A DNA stretch of 64,000 nucleotides, from contig DBUB01000011.1 of assembly GCA_002307725.1 (NCBI GenBank), positions 68,612 to 132,611 of the forward strand. Reading direction: 5' to 3'. The notes under the pieces are model-generated. The model was not told the DNA's origin, did not search any database, and was given only the letters and a program-made list of their open reading frames with translations. Made by a program: the position numbers and the translations under genes. Positions 50,861-59,617 of this stretch are shown here, in pieces (positions within the stretch are counted from its first letter, which is position 1; the number at the start of each line of letters is the position of its first letter). The stretch comes from Alphaproteobacteria bacterium UBA1301 (GTDB taxonomy: Bacteria; Pseudomonadota; Alphaproteobacteria; Micropepsales; Micropepsaceae).

Positions 50861-50951
50861 CGTCATGGCCGGGCTTGACCCGGCCATCCATCTGGCACGA
50901 CACCAGACGGGAACACCGCCTGGATGGCCGGCTCGGAGGCCGGCCATGACG
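50861..50951. repeat. 91-bp interspersed palindromic repeat, copy 2
   Basis: It has the same CGTCATGGCC / GGCCATGACG ends and the same length as the copy at 43163. The halves carry GGCCGGGCTTGACCCGGCC and GGCCGGCTCGGAGGCCGGCC hairpins. It lies just after the GIY-YIG gene. Confidence 0.85.
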
Positions 50952-51042
50952 AAGGGGTGATAATTCCTTCGAAACGTGCTTTTTAGTCAGTGCCAAGAGA
51001 CCGCTTTCCGCGGCCTCCTCGAACAACATTCTTGCTGAACCC

Positions 51043-52431
51043 ATGCGCTACCTGAGCACCCGCGGGCAATCCCCGCTTATTTCTTTCGCCGATATGCTAC
51101 TGGCCGGGCTCGCGCCCGATGGCGGGCTGTATTTGCCGGAGGCGTGGCCGCAGTTTTCCGCTGCCGAGATCGCCGCCTTCAAGGGCAAGCCTTATCAGGA
51201 CGTGGCCGAGGCCGTGATGGGCCGGCTGATCGGCGACAGTTTTGCGCCCGAAGACCTCCACGCCGACATCGCTGCCGCTTATGGCACCTTCACGGACCCG
51301 CGCATCGCCCCCTTGCGCGAAATCGGTCCCGATCTCTACCTGATGGAGCTGTTCCACGGCCCGACGCTCGCCTTCAAGGATGTGGCGTTGCAAATTCTTG
51401 GCCGCCTGTTCGCCCGCGCCCTCAAGCGCCAGGGCGGGCGTGCCACCGTGCTGGCGGCAACCTCGGGTGATACCGGTTCGGCGGCGATTGCGGCGCTCGG
51501 TGGGCTCGACAACATTGAGGTCTTCGTTCTGCACCCCAAAGGCCGGGTCAGCGAGGTCCAGCGCCGCCAGATGACCACGGCGCCGTTCGCCAACGTCCAC
51601 AACATCGCGATTGAAGGCACCTTCGACGATGCGCAATCGATCGTGAAAGCGCTGTTCGCGGAAACCGATTTTGCCAAAGCCGTCAGCCTCACCGCAGTCA
51701 ATTCGATCAACTTCGCCCGCATCGCGGCCCAGGCGGTCTACTACTTCACCGCCGCCGCCGAGCTCGGTACCGCTCCGGTGTTCGTCGTGCCCACCGGCAA
51801 TTTTGGTGATGTCTTCGCTGGCGAGGCCGCGATGCGCATGGGCCTGCCTGTGGATAAATTGTGGGTGGCCACCAATTCCAACGACATCATGGCGCGCGCT
51901 CTCAACGAAGGCCTCTACGCGGCGGGCAAGGCGCAGCCCACCCTCAGCCCGTCGATGGACATCCAGGTCGCTTCCAATTTCGAGCGCGCGCTGTTCGAGG
52001 CTTCGGGCCGCGATGCGAACTGGACCCGCGATCAAATGGCCACGTTCGGCGCCGAAGGTTCGCTCACGCTGTCGCCGCCGATTCTCGCCGCTTTGCGTAC
52101 CCGCTATGCCGCGGCGCGCTGTGACGACACCGAAACGCTCGCCGCCATCGCCCGGGTGGAACGTGAAACCGGACAGTTGATCGACCCCCATACCGGGGTC
52201 GCTGCTGCGGCGGCTTTCAACTTAAAGCTGTCCAAGAAAGTACCGGTTGTTGTCCTATCAACCGCCCATCCGGCCAAGTTCCCGGACGCCGTTAACCAGG
52301 CAACGGGCCGGATTCCGGAGGTGCCGCCGAGGCTTAAGGCGGCCCTTGATGGTGAAGAAAACTGTCATGTCACGGCCGCTGAAAAAGGCTTGGTGAGGGG
52401 GCTGATCGAGGCTATTCTCCCCCGATCATGA
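51043..52431 (+). CDS. thrC: Threonine synthase
   Basis: 462 residues. MRYLSTRGQSPLISFADMLLAGLAPDGGLYLPE starts like ThrC, the PLP lysine is in GPTLAFKDVALQ, and LAATSGDTGSAAIAAL and VVPTGNFGDVFAGEAAMRMGLPV follow. It converts O-phosphohomoserine to threonine; thrB is at 59614. Its stop overlaps the start of the M16 peptidase gene by four bases, the usual alphaproteobacterial arrangement. Confidence 0.97.
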   Translation: MRYLSTRGQSPLISFADMLLAGLAPDGGLYLPEAWPQFSAAEIAAFKGKPYQDVAEAVMGRLIGDSFAPEDLHADIAAAYGTFTDPRIAPLREIGPDLYLMELFHGPTLAFKDVALQILGRLFARALKRQGGRATVLAATSGDTGSAAIAALGGLDNIEVFVLHPKGRVSEVQRRQMTTAPFANVHNIAIEGTFDDAQSIVKALFAETDFAKAVSLTAVNSINFARIAAQAVYYFTAAAELGTAPVFVVPTGNFGDVFAGEAAMRMGLPVDKLWVATNSNDIMARALNEGLYAAGKAQPTLSPSMDIQVASNFERALFEASGRDANWTRDQMATFGAEGSLTLSPPILAALRTRYAAARCDDTETLAAIARVERETGQLIDPHTGVAAAAAFNLKLSKKVPVVVLSTAHPAKFPDAVNQATGRIPEVPPRLKAALDGEENCHVTAAEKGLVRGLIEAILPRS

Positions 52432-53714
52432 ACGCCAAAATCTCTCGACTTTCCAACGGGTTGGTTGTTGTTACTGATCCGATGATGCAACTCGAATCCG
52501 CCGCCGTTGGTGTGTGGGTCAATGCCGGTGCACGCAACGAATCGAAATCGTTGATGGGCATCTCGCATATGCTTGAGCACATGGCTTTCAAGGGCACCAA
52601 GACTCGCAGCGCGCGCGCCATCGCCGAAGAAATGGAATCGGTCGGCGGATTCCTCAACGCCTACACCAGTCGTGAGCAGACGGCGTTTCATGCGCGGGTG
52701 TTGAAGGCCGACGTGCCGCTGGCGCTCGACATCCTCGCCGACATTCTCACCGAGCCGACCTTCGAACTCGGCGAGTTGGAGCGCGAGCGTCAGGTGGTGC
52801 TGCAGGAAATCGGTCAGGCCAAGGACACGCCCGACGACATCATCTTCGATTACCTGCAAGAGGTCTCTTATCCCGAGCAGCCGATGGGCTGGCCGATCCT
52901 GGGCGATGAGGCGACCGTCGCCGGTTTCAGCCGCGAGGATCTGTTCCGCTATATGCACGAGAATTATCGCGCCGGCAGCATGATCCTGATCGGCTCTGGC
53001 GCTGTCCGCCATGACCATATGGTGCGCTTGGCCGAAGACAAGTTCGGCAGGCTTGCCCTTGGCGCGCCCAAGGAGCCCGAACCGGCCCGTTACGTTGGCG
53101 GCGAGATGCATATCGGCGGCGATCTGGAGCAGGCCAATATCGCTTACGCCTTTCCGGGCGTGTCGAATGTCGATCCCGACTTTTACGTCGCCCAGGTCTA
53201 TGCCACCGCGCTTGGCGGCGGCATGTCCTCGCGTCTGTACCAGGAGGCGCGGGAGAAGCGCGGTCTTTGCTACACCATCTATGCCTTTGCGAATTCGTCC
53301 AAGGATGACGGCGTGGTTGGGGTCTACACTGGCACGGGTGTGGCTGAAGCGGCCGAGGTTGGCGCCGTCGTGGCGGGCGAGATGGCGGCTTTGGCCGAGA
53401 CGGCTACCGAGGAAGAAGTGTCGCGTGCCAAGGCCCAGCTCAAGTCCAGCTTCCTCATGGGGCTGGAGCGTCCGAGTTCGCGGGCAGAGATGATCGCCGG
53501 GCATATCTTCAATTACGACCGGGTGTTATCGGTCCAGGAGATGACCGAGAAGCTGGAAGCGGTCGACGCCGCGGCGGTCCGCCGGTTTGGCGAGAGGGTG
53601 ATGCAAACCGCCGCTCCCTCGGTCGCGACGGTCGGTCCCGCTGGCAAGCTGGAGCGCTATGGCATATTTGCTGAGCGGTTCGGATCGAAGTGGGCGGCAC
53701 GCGCGGCGGAATGA
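52428..53714 (+). CDS. M16-family zinc peptidase (mitochondrial processing peptidase-like)
   Basis: 428 residues. The inverted zinc motif HMLEHMAFKGT (HxxEH) lies near residue 44, with the distal Glu in ELERERQVVLQEIGQAKDTPDD, and the second domain has GGGMSSRLYQEAREKRGLCYTIYAF. It is the bacterial relative of the MPP beta subunit. It is coupled by ATGA overlaps both to thrC upstream and to the GNAT gene downstream. Confidence 0.95.
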   Translation: MNAKISRLSNGLVVVTDPMMQLESAAVGVWVNAGARNESKSLMGISHMLEHMAFKGTKTRSARAIAEEMESVGGFLNAYTSREQTAFHARVLKADVPLALDILADILTEPTFELGELERERQVVLQEIGQAKDTPDDIIFDYLQEVSYPEQPMGWPILGDEATVAGFSREDLFRYMHENYRAGSMILIGSGAVRHDHMVRLAEDKFGRLALGAPKEPEPARYVGGEMHIGGDLEQANIAYAFPGVSNVDPDFYVAQVYATALGGGMSSRLYQEAREKRGLCYTIYAFANSSKDDGVVGVYTGTGVAEAAEVGAVVAGEMAALAETATEEEVSRAKAQLKSSFLMGLERPSSRAEMIAGHIFNYDRVLSVQEMTEKLEAVDAAAVRRFGERVMQTAAPSVATVGPAGKLERYGIFAERFGSKWAARAAE

Positions 53715-54319
53715 AACCAGGGGCAATGGCGTTTATGCGAGGGCTGACGTTTCCCGGCGGCAAAGTGCCGGTGATACGTGGGGTCGAGGTGTATCTGCGC
53801 TATCCCCGCATGCCTGACTTCAAGGCCTGGGCCAATCTCAGAGCCGAAAGCCGCGAATTCCTCACGCCCTGGGAGCCGGTTTGGGCGCGCGACGAGTTGA
53901 CCAAGGGCGCCTTCCGCCGCCGTATCAAGCGCTACCAGAAGGAAACGCGGCTGGATTCGGCCTATGCCTTTTTTGTTTTTCGCAAAGCGGACGACCAGAT
54001 TCTCGGCGGCTGCACGTTGTCGAATGTGCGACGTGGTGTCACTCAAGCCAGCGCGCTAGGCTATTGGATTGGCGAACGCTTTGCCCGTCAGGGCTTCATG
54101 TACGACGCCGTGCGGGCCTTGATCCCGTTCGTTTTTTCGACTCTCGGCTTGCACCGGATCGAGGCGGCCTGTCTGCCGACCAACGCGGCGTCGCAGAACC
54201 TCCTTGCCAAGGCGGGGTTTCGTCAGGAGGGTCTTGCGCGTAAGTATTTGCAGATTAACGGCGAATGGCGGGATCATGTCCTGTTTGCGTTGCTCGAAGA
54301 CGAGGCGCAGATAGGCTAG
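53711..54319 (+). CDS. RimJ/RimL-type GNAT acetyltransferase
   Basis: About 202 residues. VEVYLRYPRMPDFKAWANLRAESREFLTPWEP, GGCTLSNVRRGVTQASALGYWIGERFARQGFMYDAVRALIPFVF (the acetyl-CoA loop) and LGLHRIEAACLPTNAASQNLLAKAGFRQEGLARKYLQINGEWRDHVLFALLED are the RimJ pattern. It probably acetylates the N-terminus of a ribosomal or other protein. The ATG at 53711 overlaps the peptidase stop; ATG 53726 is an alternative. Confidence 0.9.
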   Translation: MKPGAMAFMRGLTFPGGKVPVIRGVEVYLRYPRMPDFKAWANLRAESREFLTPWEPVWARDELTKGAFRRRIKRYQKETRLDSAYAFFVFRKADDQILGGCTLSNVRRGVTQASALGYWIGERFARQGFMYDAVRALIPFVFSTLGLHRIEAACLPTNAASQNLLAKAGFRQEGLARKYLQINGEWRDHVLFALLEDEAQIG

Positions 54320-54357
54320 CCCGAACAACTCTAAACTCAGGGATTAAAGCGCCTGTG

Positions 54358-57243
54358 ATGAAACGGCTGGCTATTGCGTTGGCGTGCCTCACCCTGTTGT
54401 GGACGGCTGCCATGGCTGCCCCAGACTCGGCAAATGCTACGGCGAAAGAACCGGATCTCGGTGGCGCTGCCGATGTGCTCGAACTGAAGGCCTTCCTCAA
54501 GCCGTTTGCACCGCCCGCCGCCAAGAAGGAACCGGGCACCTGGTTCACGCTCACTGTGGTCAATTTCAGCGCCAAGCCGGCCACCCGCGTTCTCCATGCC
54601 GGTCAGCCGCCGTCGAGCGGCCTCACCATTATCCCGCGGGCCCGGCGCCCGATGATCCTGCAGGTGGCAAGTGCCACGCCGGGTGTGGTGGTGGAAAGCT
54701 CCAACGCTTATGGCCGCAAAGGCTTCGTGCTGACTATGGCGCCGTCGTCGAAGGCGACGGTAGCGGTGCGGATGACCGGAGCCGACGCGCAGCCATCACT
54801 GCTCGCCTGGAAGGACGATGCGCTGGCCGCCCATAACCGCCAGATCGCGATTTTTGTCGCCGCTGTGGCAGGCCTTATCGCCGCCGCCGCGGTGATCGCT
54901 GGCGGCGTCGGGGTGATGACCCATCATTGGGCACCGCGCTGGGCGGCCGTGTCGCTGACCGCGATGCTGCTTACCCGCTTCGCGGCGCTTGGCGTGTTCG
55001 ACGGCAGCATCGTCACCAGTGTCGGCGGTCCTTATGGCTTGACCGCGGCTTTGGGCGGTTTGGCGCTGGCGTCGGGCATCCGGTTCATCGATTTGATCGA
55101 GCCGCTCGGCGACATCTGGCCGGTGGGCGGGCGCTGGCTCGGCAAGGCCGTGCTGGGGCTGTTGATCCTTTCGGGCTTGGCCTATATCGGCCTGCCGGGC
55201 GCCACCGTTCTGACCGATTTTTTGCTATTCGCGGCGCCGCCGGCGATGTTCGTTTATCTCCTCATCCGCCAGCGTTATGGCTCCCGCACCTCGCGCGTTT
55301 TGCAGCCGGCCGTCGGCCTGTTCGCTCTGGTGTCGATCGCCACGGCCTTTGCGGCGCTGGGCGGCTTCGGTTCGACCGCGTTGGTGCCCGATCTGGCCGG
55401 CGGGTTCGCTGCGGCCGGCGCTATCATGCTGGTTTTGGCGGTGACGGCGGGCGAAGGCATCACGATGATTCCTTGGCACCGTCATGCGCTGGCCCCGATG
55501 CCGGCCGCGCCGCGCGCGCCGGCGCCGCCACCGCGGGTGCAGATCGTGGTCAGGGAGCCCGAGGTTCCGCACGCCGCTTTGGAAGCCATCGGCGCCTCGC
55601 GCCAGGGCGTGTTTGAACTCGATCTCGTCAACGACTTCGCCATGCTGTCGGCCGAGTCCGCTTCGCTGCTGGGCATGGCGGAAGGGCGGTTGTCGCATTT
55701 TCGCTGGGTCGAGCTCATCCATCCTGACGACCGTGCCGTCTACGAGCAGGCGATCGGCGAATTCCGCAAGCAATCGAGTCTGGCCTTCCGCATCGAGTTT
55801 CGCGTCCGCGACGCGGATGGGCGTTATCTCTGGCTCGAACTGCGCGCCACCATGAAAGGACCTGACGGCGAAGCAGCCGAGCGTTGCGTTGGCCTTTTGG
55901 CCGATGTGACGACCCGCAAGGATGCCGAAGCCGAGATGATGGACCGCTCCTTGCGCGATTCCTTGACCGGGCTCGGTAACCGCGTGTCGCTGATCGAGGA
56001 ATTGGAAAATCTCGGCGCCCAGATGCGCGATGTGGTATTTGTGGTGCTCGACGTCGACCGTTTCAAGGCAATCCACGCCAGCCTCGGCGATGCCGGCGGC
56101 GACGAGGTGCTGCTCAAGATCGCCCAGCGCTTGGACGAGCGCTATTCCGGTTCCGGCCAGATTTTCCGCACCGGCGGTGACGGTTTTGCCGTGCTCTTGC
56201 CGAACCCGGCCAATAAGCCGGAAGCGATTGGCGCCGGGCTGGTGCAGCTCTGTGCACCGGCGCATACGTTTGAAGGCCGCAACGTGTTTGCGCCGGTCAG
56301 CGTCGGTGTCGCGCTTGGCCGCGAGGCCCGCAATTCGATCGATCTGATGAAAAACGCCGAGCTTGCCCTCAATCAGGCCAAGCGCGAAGGCGGCGGCTGT
56401 GCGCGCATTTTCACCCTCGATATGGAGACCAACGCCCCCGCCGATCCGGTGGTGCTCGAAGCCGATCTGCGCCAAGCGCTCGAACGCGGCGAGATCGAGG
56501 TGTTCTATCAGCCGATCATTCGCTTGTCCGACCGCAGCGTTGCCGGATTCGAGGCGCTGCTGCGCTGGCGTCATCCGGCCAAAGGCCTCATCGCGCCCGC
56601 CGATTTCATCGCCCATTCGGAAGAGACCGGGACCATCGTCGGTCTTGGCCGCCTCGCACTCGACCGCGCTGCCACCGATCTGGCCGAATGGCAGCACTTT
56701 TTCCCGCTGCCCGAGCCGTTGTTCGTCAGCGTCAATCTTTCCCGCCGCCAATTGCGCGATCCGGAGCTGATGCACCACCTTAAGGCACTGCTGGCGGGTG
56801 CCGGTCTTGCCCCCGGGTCCTTCATGCTCGAAATGACCGAGAGCGCTATCGCCGCCGATGCCGATGCCGGCGCGCTGGCCCAGCGCATCAAGGATCTCGG
56901 CGCCGGTCTGGCGATCGACGATTTTGGCACCGGGATGTCGAGCCTGTCGCAACTCGCCGAGCTGCCCTTCGACACCGTCAAGATCGATAAGAGCTTCCTG
57001 GCGGGCCCGGCGGAGTCCAACGGCGGTGTGGTGCTGGCTTCGATCGTGGCGCTAACCCATGAGCTGAAGCGCAGCGTGATCGTCGAGGGCGTCGAGACCG
57101 AAGCCGATGCGGCCCGCGTCGCCGAACTCGGTTGCGAATTCGCGCAAGGCTTCTTGTTCTCGGGCGCTCTCGATGTGCGCGATGCCAAGACCTACATCGC
57201 CCGCACGTTCAGGGCTTCAAGCCCTTCCGGCGTCGGCGGATAG
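54358..57243 (+). CDS. Membrane PAS-GGDEF-EAL protein, predicted c-di-GMP phosphodiesterase
   Basis: 961 residues: signal peptide (to about 20), periplasmic domain (about 25-155), seven to eight membrane helices (about 160-390), PAS (about 410-520), GGDEF domain and EAL domain (about 700-955). The GGDEF motif reads GGDGF near residue 606, so cyclase activity is probably lost. The EAL domain has EALLRW, NLSRRQL, EMTESA, DDFGTGMSS and KIDKSF, so hydrolysis of c-di-GMP is likely. The degenerate GGDEF may bind GTP as a regulator. It overlaps the convergent yqgE gene by 27 bases. Confidence 0.9.
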   Translation: MKRLAIALACLTLLWTAAMAAPDSANATAKEPDLGGAADVLELKAFLKPFAPPAAKKEPGTWFTLTVVNFSAKPATRVLHAGQPPSSGLTIIPRARRPMILQVASATPGVVVESSNAYGRKGFVLTMAPSSKATVAVRMTGADAQPSLLAWKDDALAAHNRQIAIFVAAVAGLIAAAAVIAGGVGVMTHHWAPRWAAVSLTAMLLTRFAALGVFDGSIVTSVGGPYGLTAALGGLALASGIRFIDLIEPLGDIWPVGGRWLGKAVLGLLILSGLAYIGLPGATVLTDFLLFAAPPAMFVYLLIRQRYGSRTSRVLQPAVGLFALVSIATAFAALGGFGSTALVPDLAGGFAAAGAIMLVLAVTAGEGITMIPWHRHALAPMPAAPRAPAPPPRVQIVVREPEVPHAALEAIGASRQGVFELDLVNDFAMLSAESASLLGMAEGRLSHFRWVELIHPDDRAVYEQAIGEFRKQSSLAFRIEFRVRDADGRYLWLELRATMKGPDGEAAERCVGLLADVTTRKDAEAEMMDRSLRDSLTGLGNRVSLIEELENLGAQMRDVVFVVLDVDRFKAIHASLGDAGGDEVLLKIAQRLDERYSGSGQIFRTGGDGFAVLLPNPANKPEAIGAGLVQLCAPAHTFEGRNVFAPVSVGVALGREARNSIDLMKNAELALNQAKREGGGCARIFTLDMETNAPADPVVLEADLRQALERGEIEVFYQPIIRLSDRSVAGFEALLRWRHPAKGLIAPADFIAHSEETGTIVGLGRLALDRAATDLAEWQHFFPLPEPLFVSVNLSRRQLRDPELMHHLKALLAGAGLAPGSFMLEMTESAIAADADAGALAQRIKDLGAGLAIDDFGTGMSSLSQLAELPFDTVKIDKSFLAGPAESNGGVVLASIVALTHELKRSVIVEGVETEADAARVAELGCEFAQGFLFSGALDVRDAKTYIARTFRASSPSGVGG

Positions 57244-57810
57244 GCCGGAAATCCCGGCCCCCAGCTTGCCAATCGCCGTTTCCCACTTCGCATCGTAATC
57301 GGTGTCGAAGATCAGTTCGGGATCGGGGTCGCAGTGGATCCAGCCGTTGGCCAGGATTTCGTTTTCGATCTGGCCGTCGCCCCAGCCGGCATAACCAAGC
57401 GCCAGGATCGCTTTTGACGGCCCGTTGCCGTGGGCGACGGCCTCCAGAATGTCGACCGTGGCGGTCAGCGAAATTTCGGATGTAATGGTCAAGGTGGTGT
57501 CGCCCGAGCTGTAATCGGCGCTGTGCAGGACAAAGCCGCGGCCCATATTGACCGGCCCGCCGAACAGGATCGGGATATCCGGCCTCTCCGCCGTGATCGT
57601 GATGTTGAACTTCTCCATCAGCTCGCGGAACGACAGGCCCTCGATCGGCTTGTTGATGATGAGCCCCATCGCCGCTTTGGCCGAGTGGGCGCACATGAAG
57701 ATGACACTTTTCTCGAACCGGGGATCGGGCATCCCGGGCATCGCGATCAGGAGCTTTCCCTCCAGGAAATTCTCGCGTGGCTCGGTACTTAAGGACATAC
57801 GCTTGGACAT
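57217..57810 (-). CDS. yqgE: YqgE/AlgH-family protein
   Basis: 197 residues. FLEGKLLIAMPGMPDPRFEKSVIFMCAHSAKAAMGLIINKPIEGLSFRELM and LFGGPVNMGRGFVLHSADY are family-defining; the C-terminal LALGYAGWGDGQIENEILANGWI also fits. The family is widespread and without a settled function. It is convergent with, and overlaps by 27 bases, the end of the EAL gene. Confidence 0.93.
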   Translation of the reverse strand: MSKRMSLSTEPRENFLEGKLLIAMPGMPDPRFEKSVIFMCAHSAKAAMGLIINKPIEGLSFRELMEKFNITITAERPDIPILFGGPVNMGRGFVLHSADYSSGDTTLTITSEISLTATVDILEAVAHGNGPSKAILALGYAGWGDGQIENEILANGWIHCDPDPELIFDTDYDAKWETAIGKLGAGISGLSADAGRA

Positions 57811-57893
57811 GGCAGCAAAGATAGCACAGCGGCTTCACGGGGCTACAGCAATAGGTTAAAATAATTCCAAAGTAACCGGTAAGGAGAAACCCA

Positions 57894-58376
57894 ATGACGA
57901 TTCAGAGCGGCGACAGGATGCCATCGGTCACCCTCATGCAGATGCGGGACGGTGCCCCCCGGGCGGTCAAGACCGACGAGCTATTTGCCGGCAAGCAGGT
58001 GGTACTGTTTGCCTTGCCGGGGGCGTTCACGCCAACCTGCAGTGCCAAGCATCTGCCAGGTTTTATCCAGTACGCCAGTGAGTTCACCGAAAAAGGTGTC
58101 GATTTCATCGCCTGCGTGTCGGTGAACGATGCTTTTGTGATGGGCGCCTGGGGCAATGCGCAAGGGGCGGAAGATCATGTGATGATGCTGGCGGACGGCA
58201 ATGCCGAGTTCACCAAGGCGGTCGGGCTCGAAATGGACGCCACCAAGTTCGGCATGGGCCTCAGGAGCCAGCGCTACGCCATGTTGATTGAAGACGGCGT
58301 CGTGAAGAAGCTCTTCGTCGAGGAGCCGGGTGCCTATGCGGTTTCCAGCGCCGAGCACATGCTGAAGGAGATTTGA
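57894..58376 (+). CDS. Peroxiredoxin (Prx5 type)
   Basis: 160 residues. The peroxidatic Cys is in LPGAFTPTCSAKHLPGF with the conserved Pro-Thr, and the Arg is in GMGLRSQRYAMLIEDG. It reduces hydrogen peroxide and alkyl peroxides. There is no fused glutaredoxin domain. AAGGAGA before ATG 57894 is a strong ribosome site. It is divergent from yqgE by 83 bases. Confidence 0.94.
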   Translation: MTIQSGDRMPSVTLMQMRDGAPRAVKTDELFAGKQVVLFALPGAFTPTCSAKHLPGFIQYASEFTEKGVDFIACVSVNDAFVMGAWGNAQGAEDHVMMLADGNAEFTKAVGLEMDATKFGMGLRSQRYAMLIEDGVVKKLFVEEPGAYAVSSAEHMLKEI

Positions 58377-58427
58377 CGGCGGCCGCTGGGGGCGCGATAG
58401 GTTCCCCGTTTTCGCGGAGGACCGGGT

Positions 58428-59177
58428 TTGGCGACGTCCGAAAAGCTCCAACTGCCGGATGTGACGCTGGTCGCGGTCACCTCGGTGAACATCGACGAGG
58501 CGAATTTCGCACTTCAGCATAGCCTGAGCCGCATCGCGTTCGGCAGCGTCAGGCTGTTTTGTTCGAAACTGCCGGCCAAGCCCGATCCCCAGATCCGTTA
58601 CTGCCGTATCCCGCAGATCAACTTGGGGGGCTACAACTGGGTCATGTTGCGCAAGCTGCATGAGGAGATCGAAACCAGCCACTGCCTGCTGGTGCAAGCC
58701 GACGGATTTGTTCTCGCCCCGGAGCGCTGGGAGCCGGAATTCCTCGATTACGATTACATCGGCGCGCCATGGCCGCCTGAGATTTATGTCCAGCAAAACC
58801 CGCCTTGGGCGCTACAATTGACGAACCGGGTGGGAAACGGCGGCTTCTCGTTGCGCAGCAAGCGACTGCTCGAAGCAACCGCGCGCGTGCCGATTGAGAC
58901 GATTTCCTTTCCGGTGATGAGCGAAGACGTCGTGATCTGTCACTATCTGTACGATTCATTGTGCGCCCAGGGCATCAGATTCGCACCGCTCGACGTCGCT
59001 GCCCGCTTCGCCATCGAAACCGAAGGGGCCGTTCCCGGCTCGACGGTCGAAACCGTGTTCGGCTTTCACGGCAAACATCTGCTTGAGAAGGTCGAGCACC
59101 TCATCGTGCGCGACCGGCCCTGCCTGTGCGGCTCCGGCAAACGCTTCGCCGATTGCCACGGACGGCTGTGGAAATAG
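58428..59177 (+). CDS. DUF5672 glycosyltransferase-like protein with C-terminal SEC-C motif
   Basis: 249 residues from TTG 58428 with GGAGGA seven bases upstream. The main domain matches DUF5672, related to GT-A glycosyltransferases: ETSHCLLVQADGFVLAPERWEPEFLDYDYIGAPWP (acidic metal site) and NRVGNGGFSLRSKRLLEA, EDVVICHYLYDSL, FGFHGKHLLE. The end, CLCGSGKRFADCHG, is a SEC-C zinc motif like that of SecA. Fusion of the two is unusual. Function unknown, perhaps modification of a surface glycan or protein. Confidence 0.8.
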   Translation: MATSEKLQLPDVTLVAVTSVNIDEANFALQHSLSRIAFGSVRLFCSKLPAKPDPQIRYCRIPQINLGGYNWVMLRKLHEEIETSHCLLVQADGFVLAPERWEPEFLDYDYIGAPWPPEIYVQQNPPWALQLTNRVGNGGFSLRSKRLLEATARVPIETISFPVMSEDVVICHYLYDSLCAQGIRFAPLDVAARFAIETEGAVPGSTVETVFGFHGKHLLEKVEHLIVRDRPCLCGSGKRFADCHGRLWK

Positions 59178-59191
59178 GTCTCTACCCCCGC

Positions 59192-59617
59192 TTACGGTAT
59201 CGCACCGCGCGCCAGCGCATCGCAGCGTTCGTTCTCGGGATGGCCGGCGTGGCCCTTGACCCAGCGCCAGGTCACCTTGTGCGGCGCCGCGGCGGCTTCG
59301 AGCGCCTTCCACAGCTCTTCGTTTTTCACCGGCTTTTTGTCGGCGGTTTTCCAGCCGTTCCTTTTCCAGTTCGCCATCCACTTGGTGGCGCCGTCCATCA
59401 CGTAGCGGCTGTCGGTATGAATCGTCACGATGCTCGGCTGTTTCAGTGCTTCAAACGCGCGGATGGCAGCGGTCAGCTCCATGCGATTGTTGGTGGTGGC
59501 GCGGTCGCCGCCGGACAGCTCTTTTTCGTGCGCGCCAGTGCGCAGGATTGCCCCCCAGCCGCCCGGTCCGGGATTGCCGGTACAGGCCCCGTCGGTGAAA
59601 ATTTCGATAGCACTCAC
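59192..59617 (-). CDS. rnhA: Ribonuclease HI
   Basis: 141 residues. The catalytic acidic residues are in IFTDGACTGNPGPGGWGAIL, NRMELTAAI, IHTDSRYV and GHAGHPENERCDALA. It cuts RNA in RNA-DNA hybrids. Its start overlaps the thrB stop by four bases, the common thrB-rnhA pairing. Confidence 0.97.
   Translation of the reverse strand: MSAIEIFTDGACTGNPGPGGWGAILRTGAHEKELSGGDRATTNNRMELTAAIRAFEALKQPSIVTIHTDSRYVMDGATKWMANWKRNGWKTADKKPVKNEELWKALEAAAAPHKVTWRWVKGHAGHPENERCDALARGAIP

Noticed and set aside
55225..56952. A 575-codon open frame on the minus strand within the EAL gene
   Set aside because: It is antisense to conserved PAS, GGDEF and EAL motifs; composition is typical of a shadow frame.
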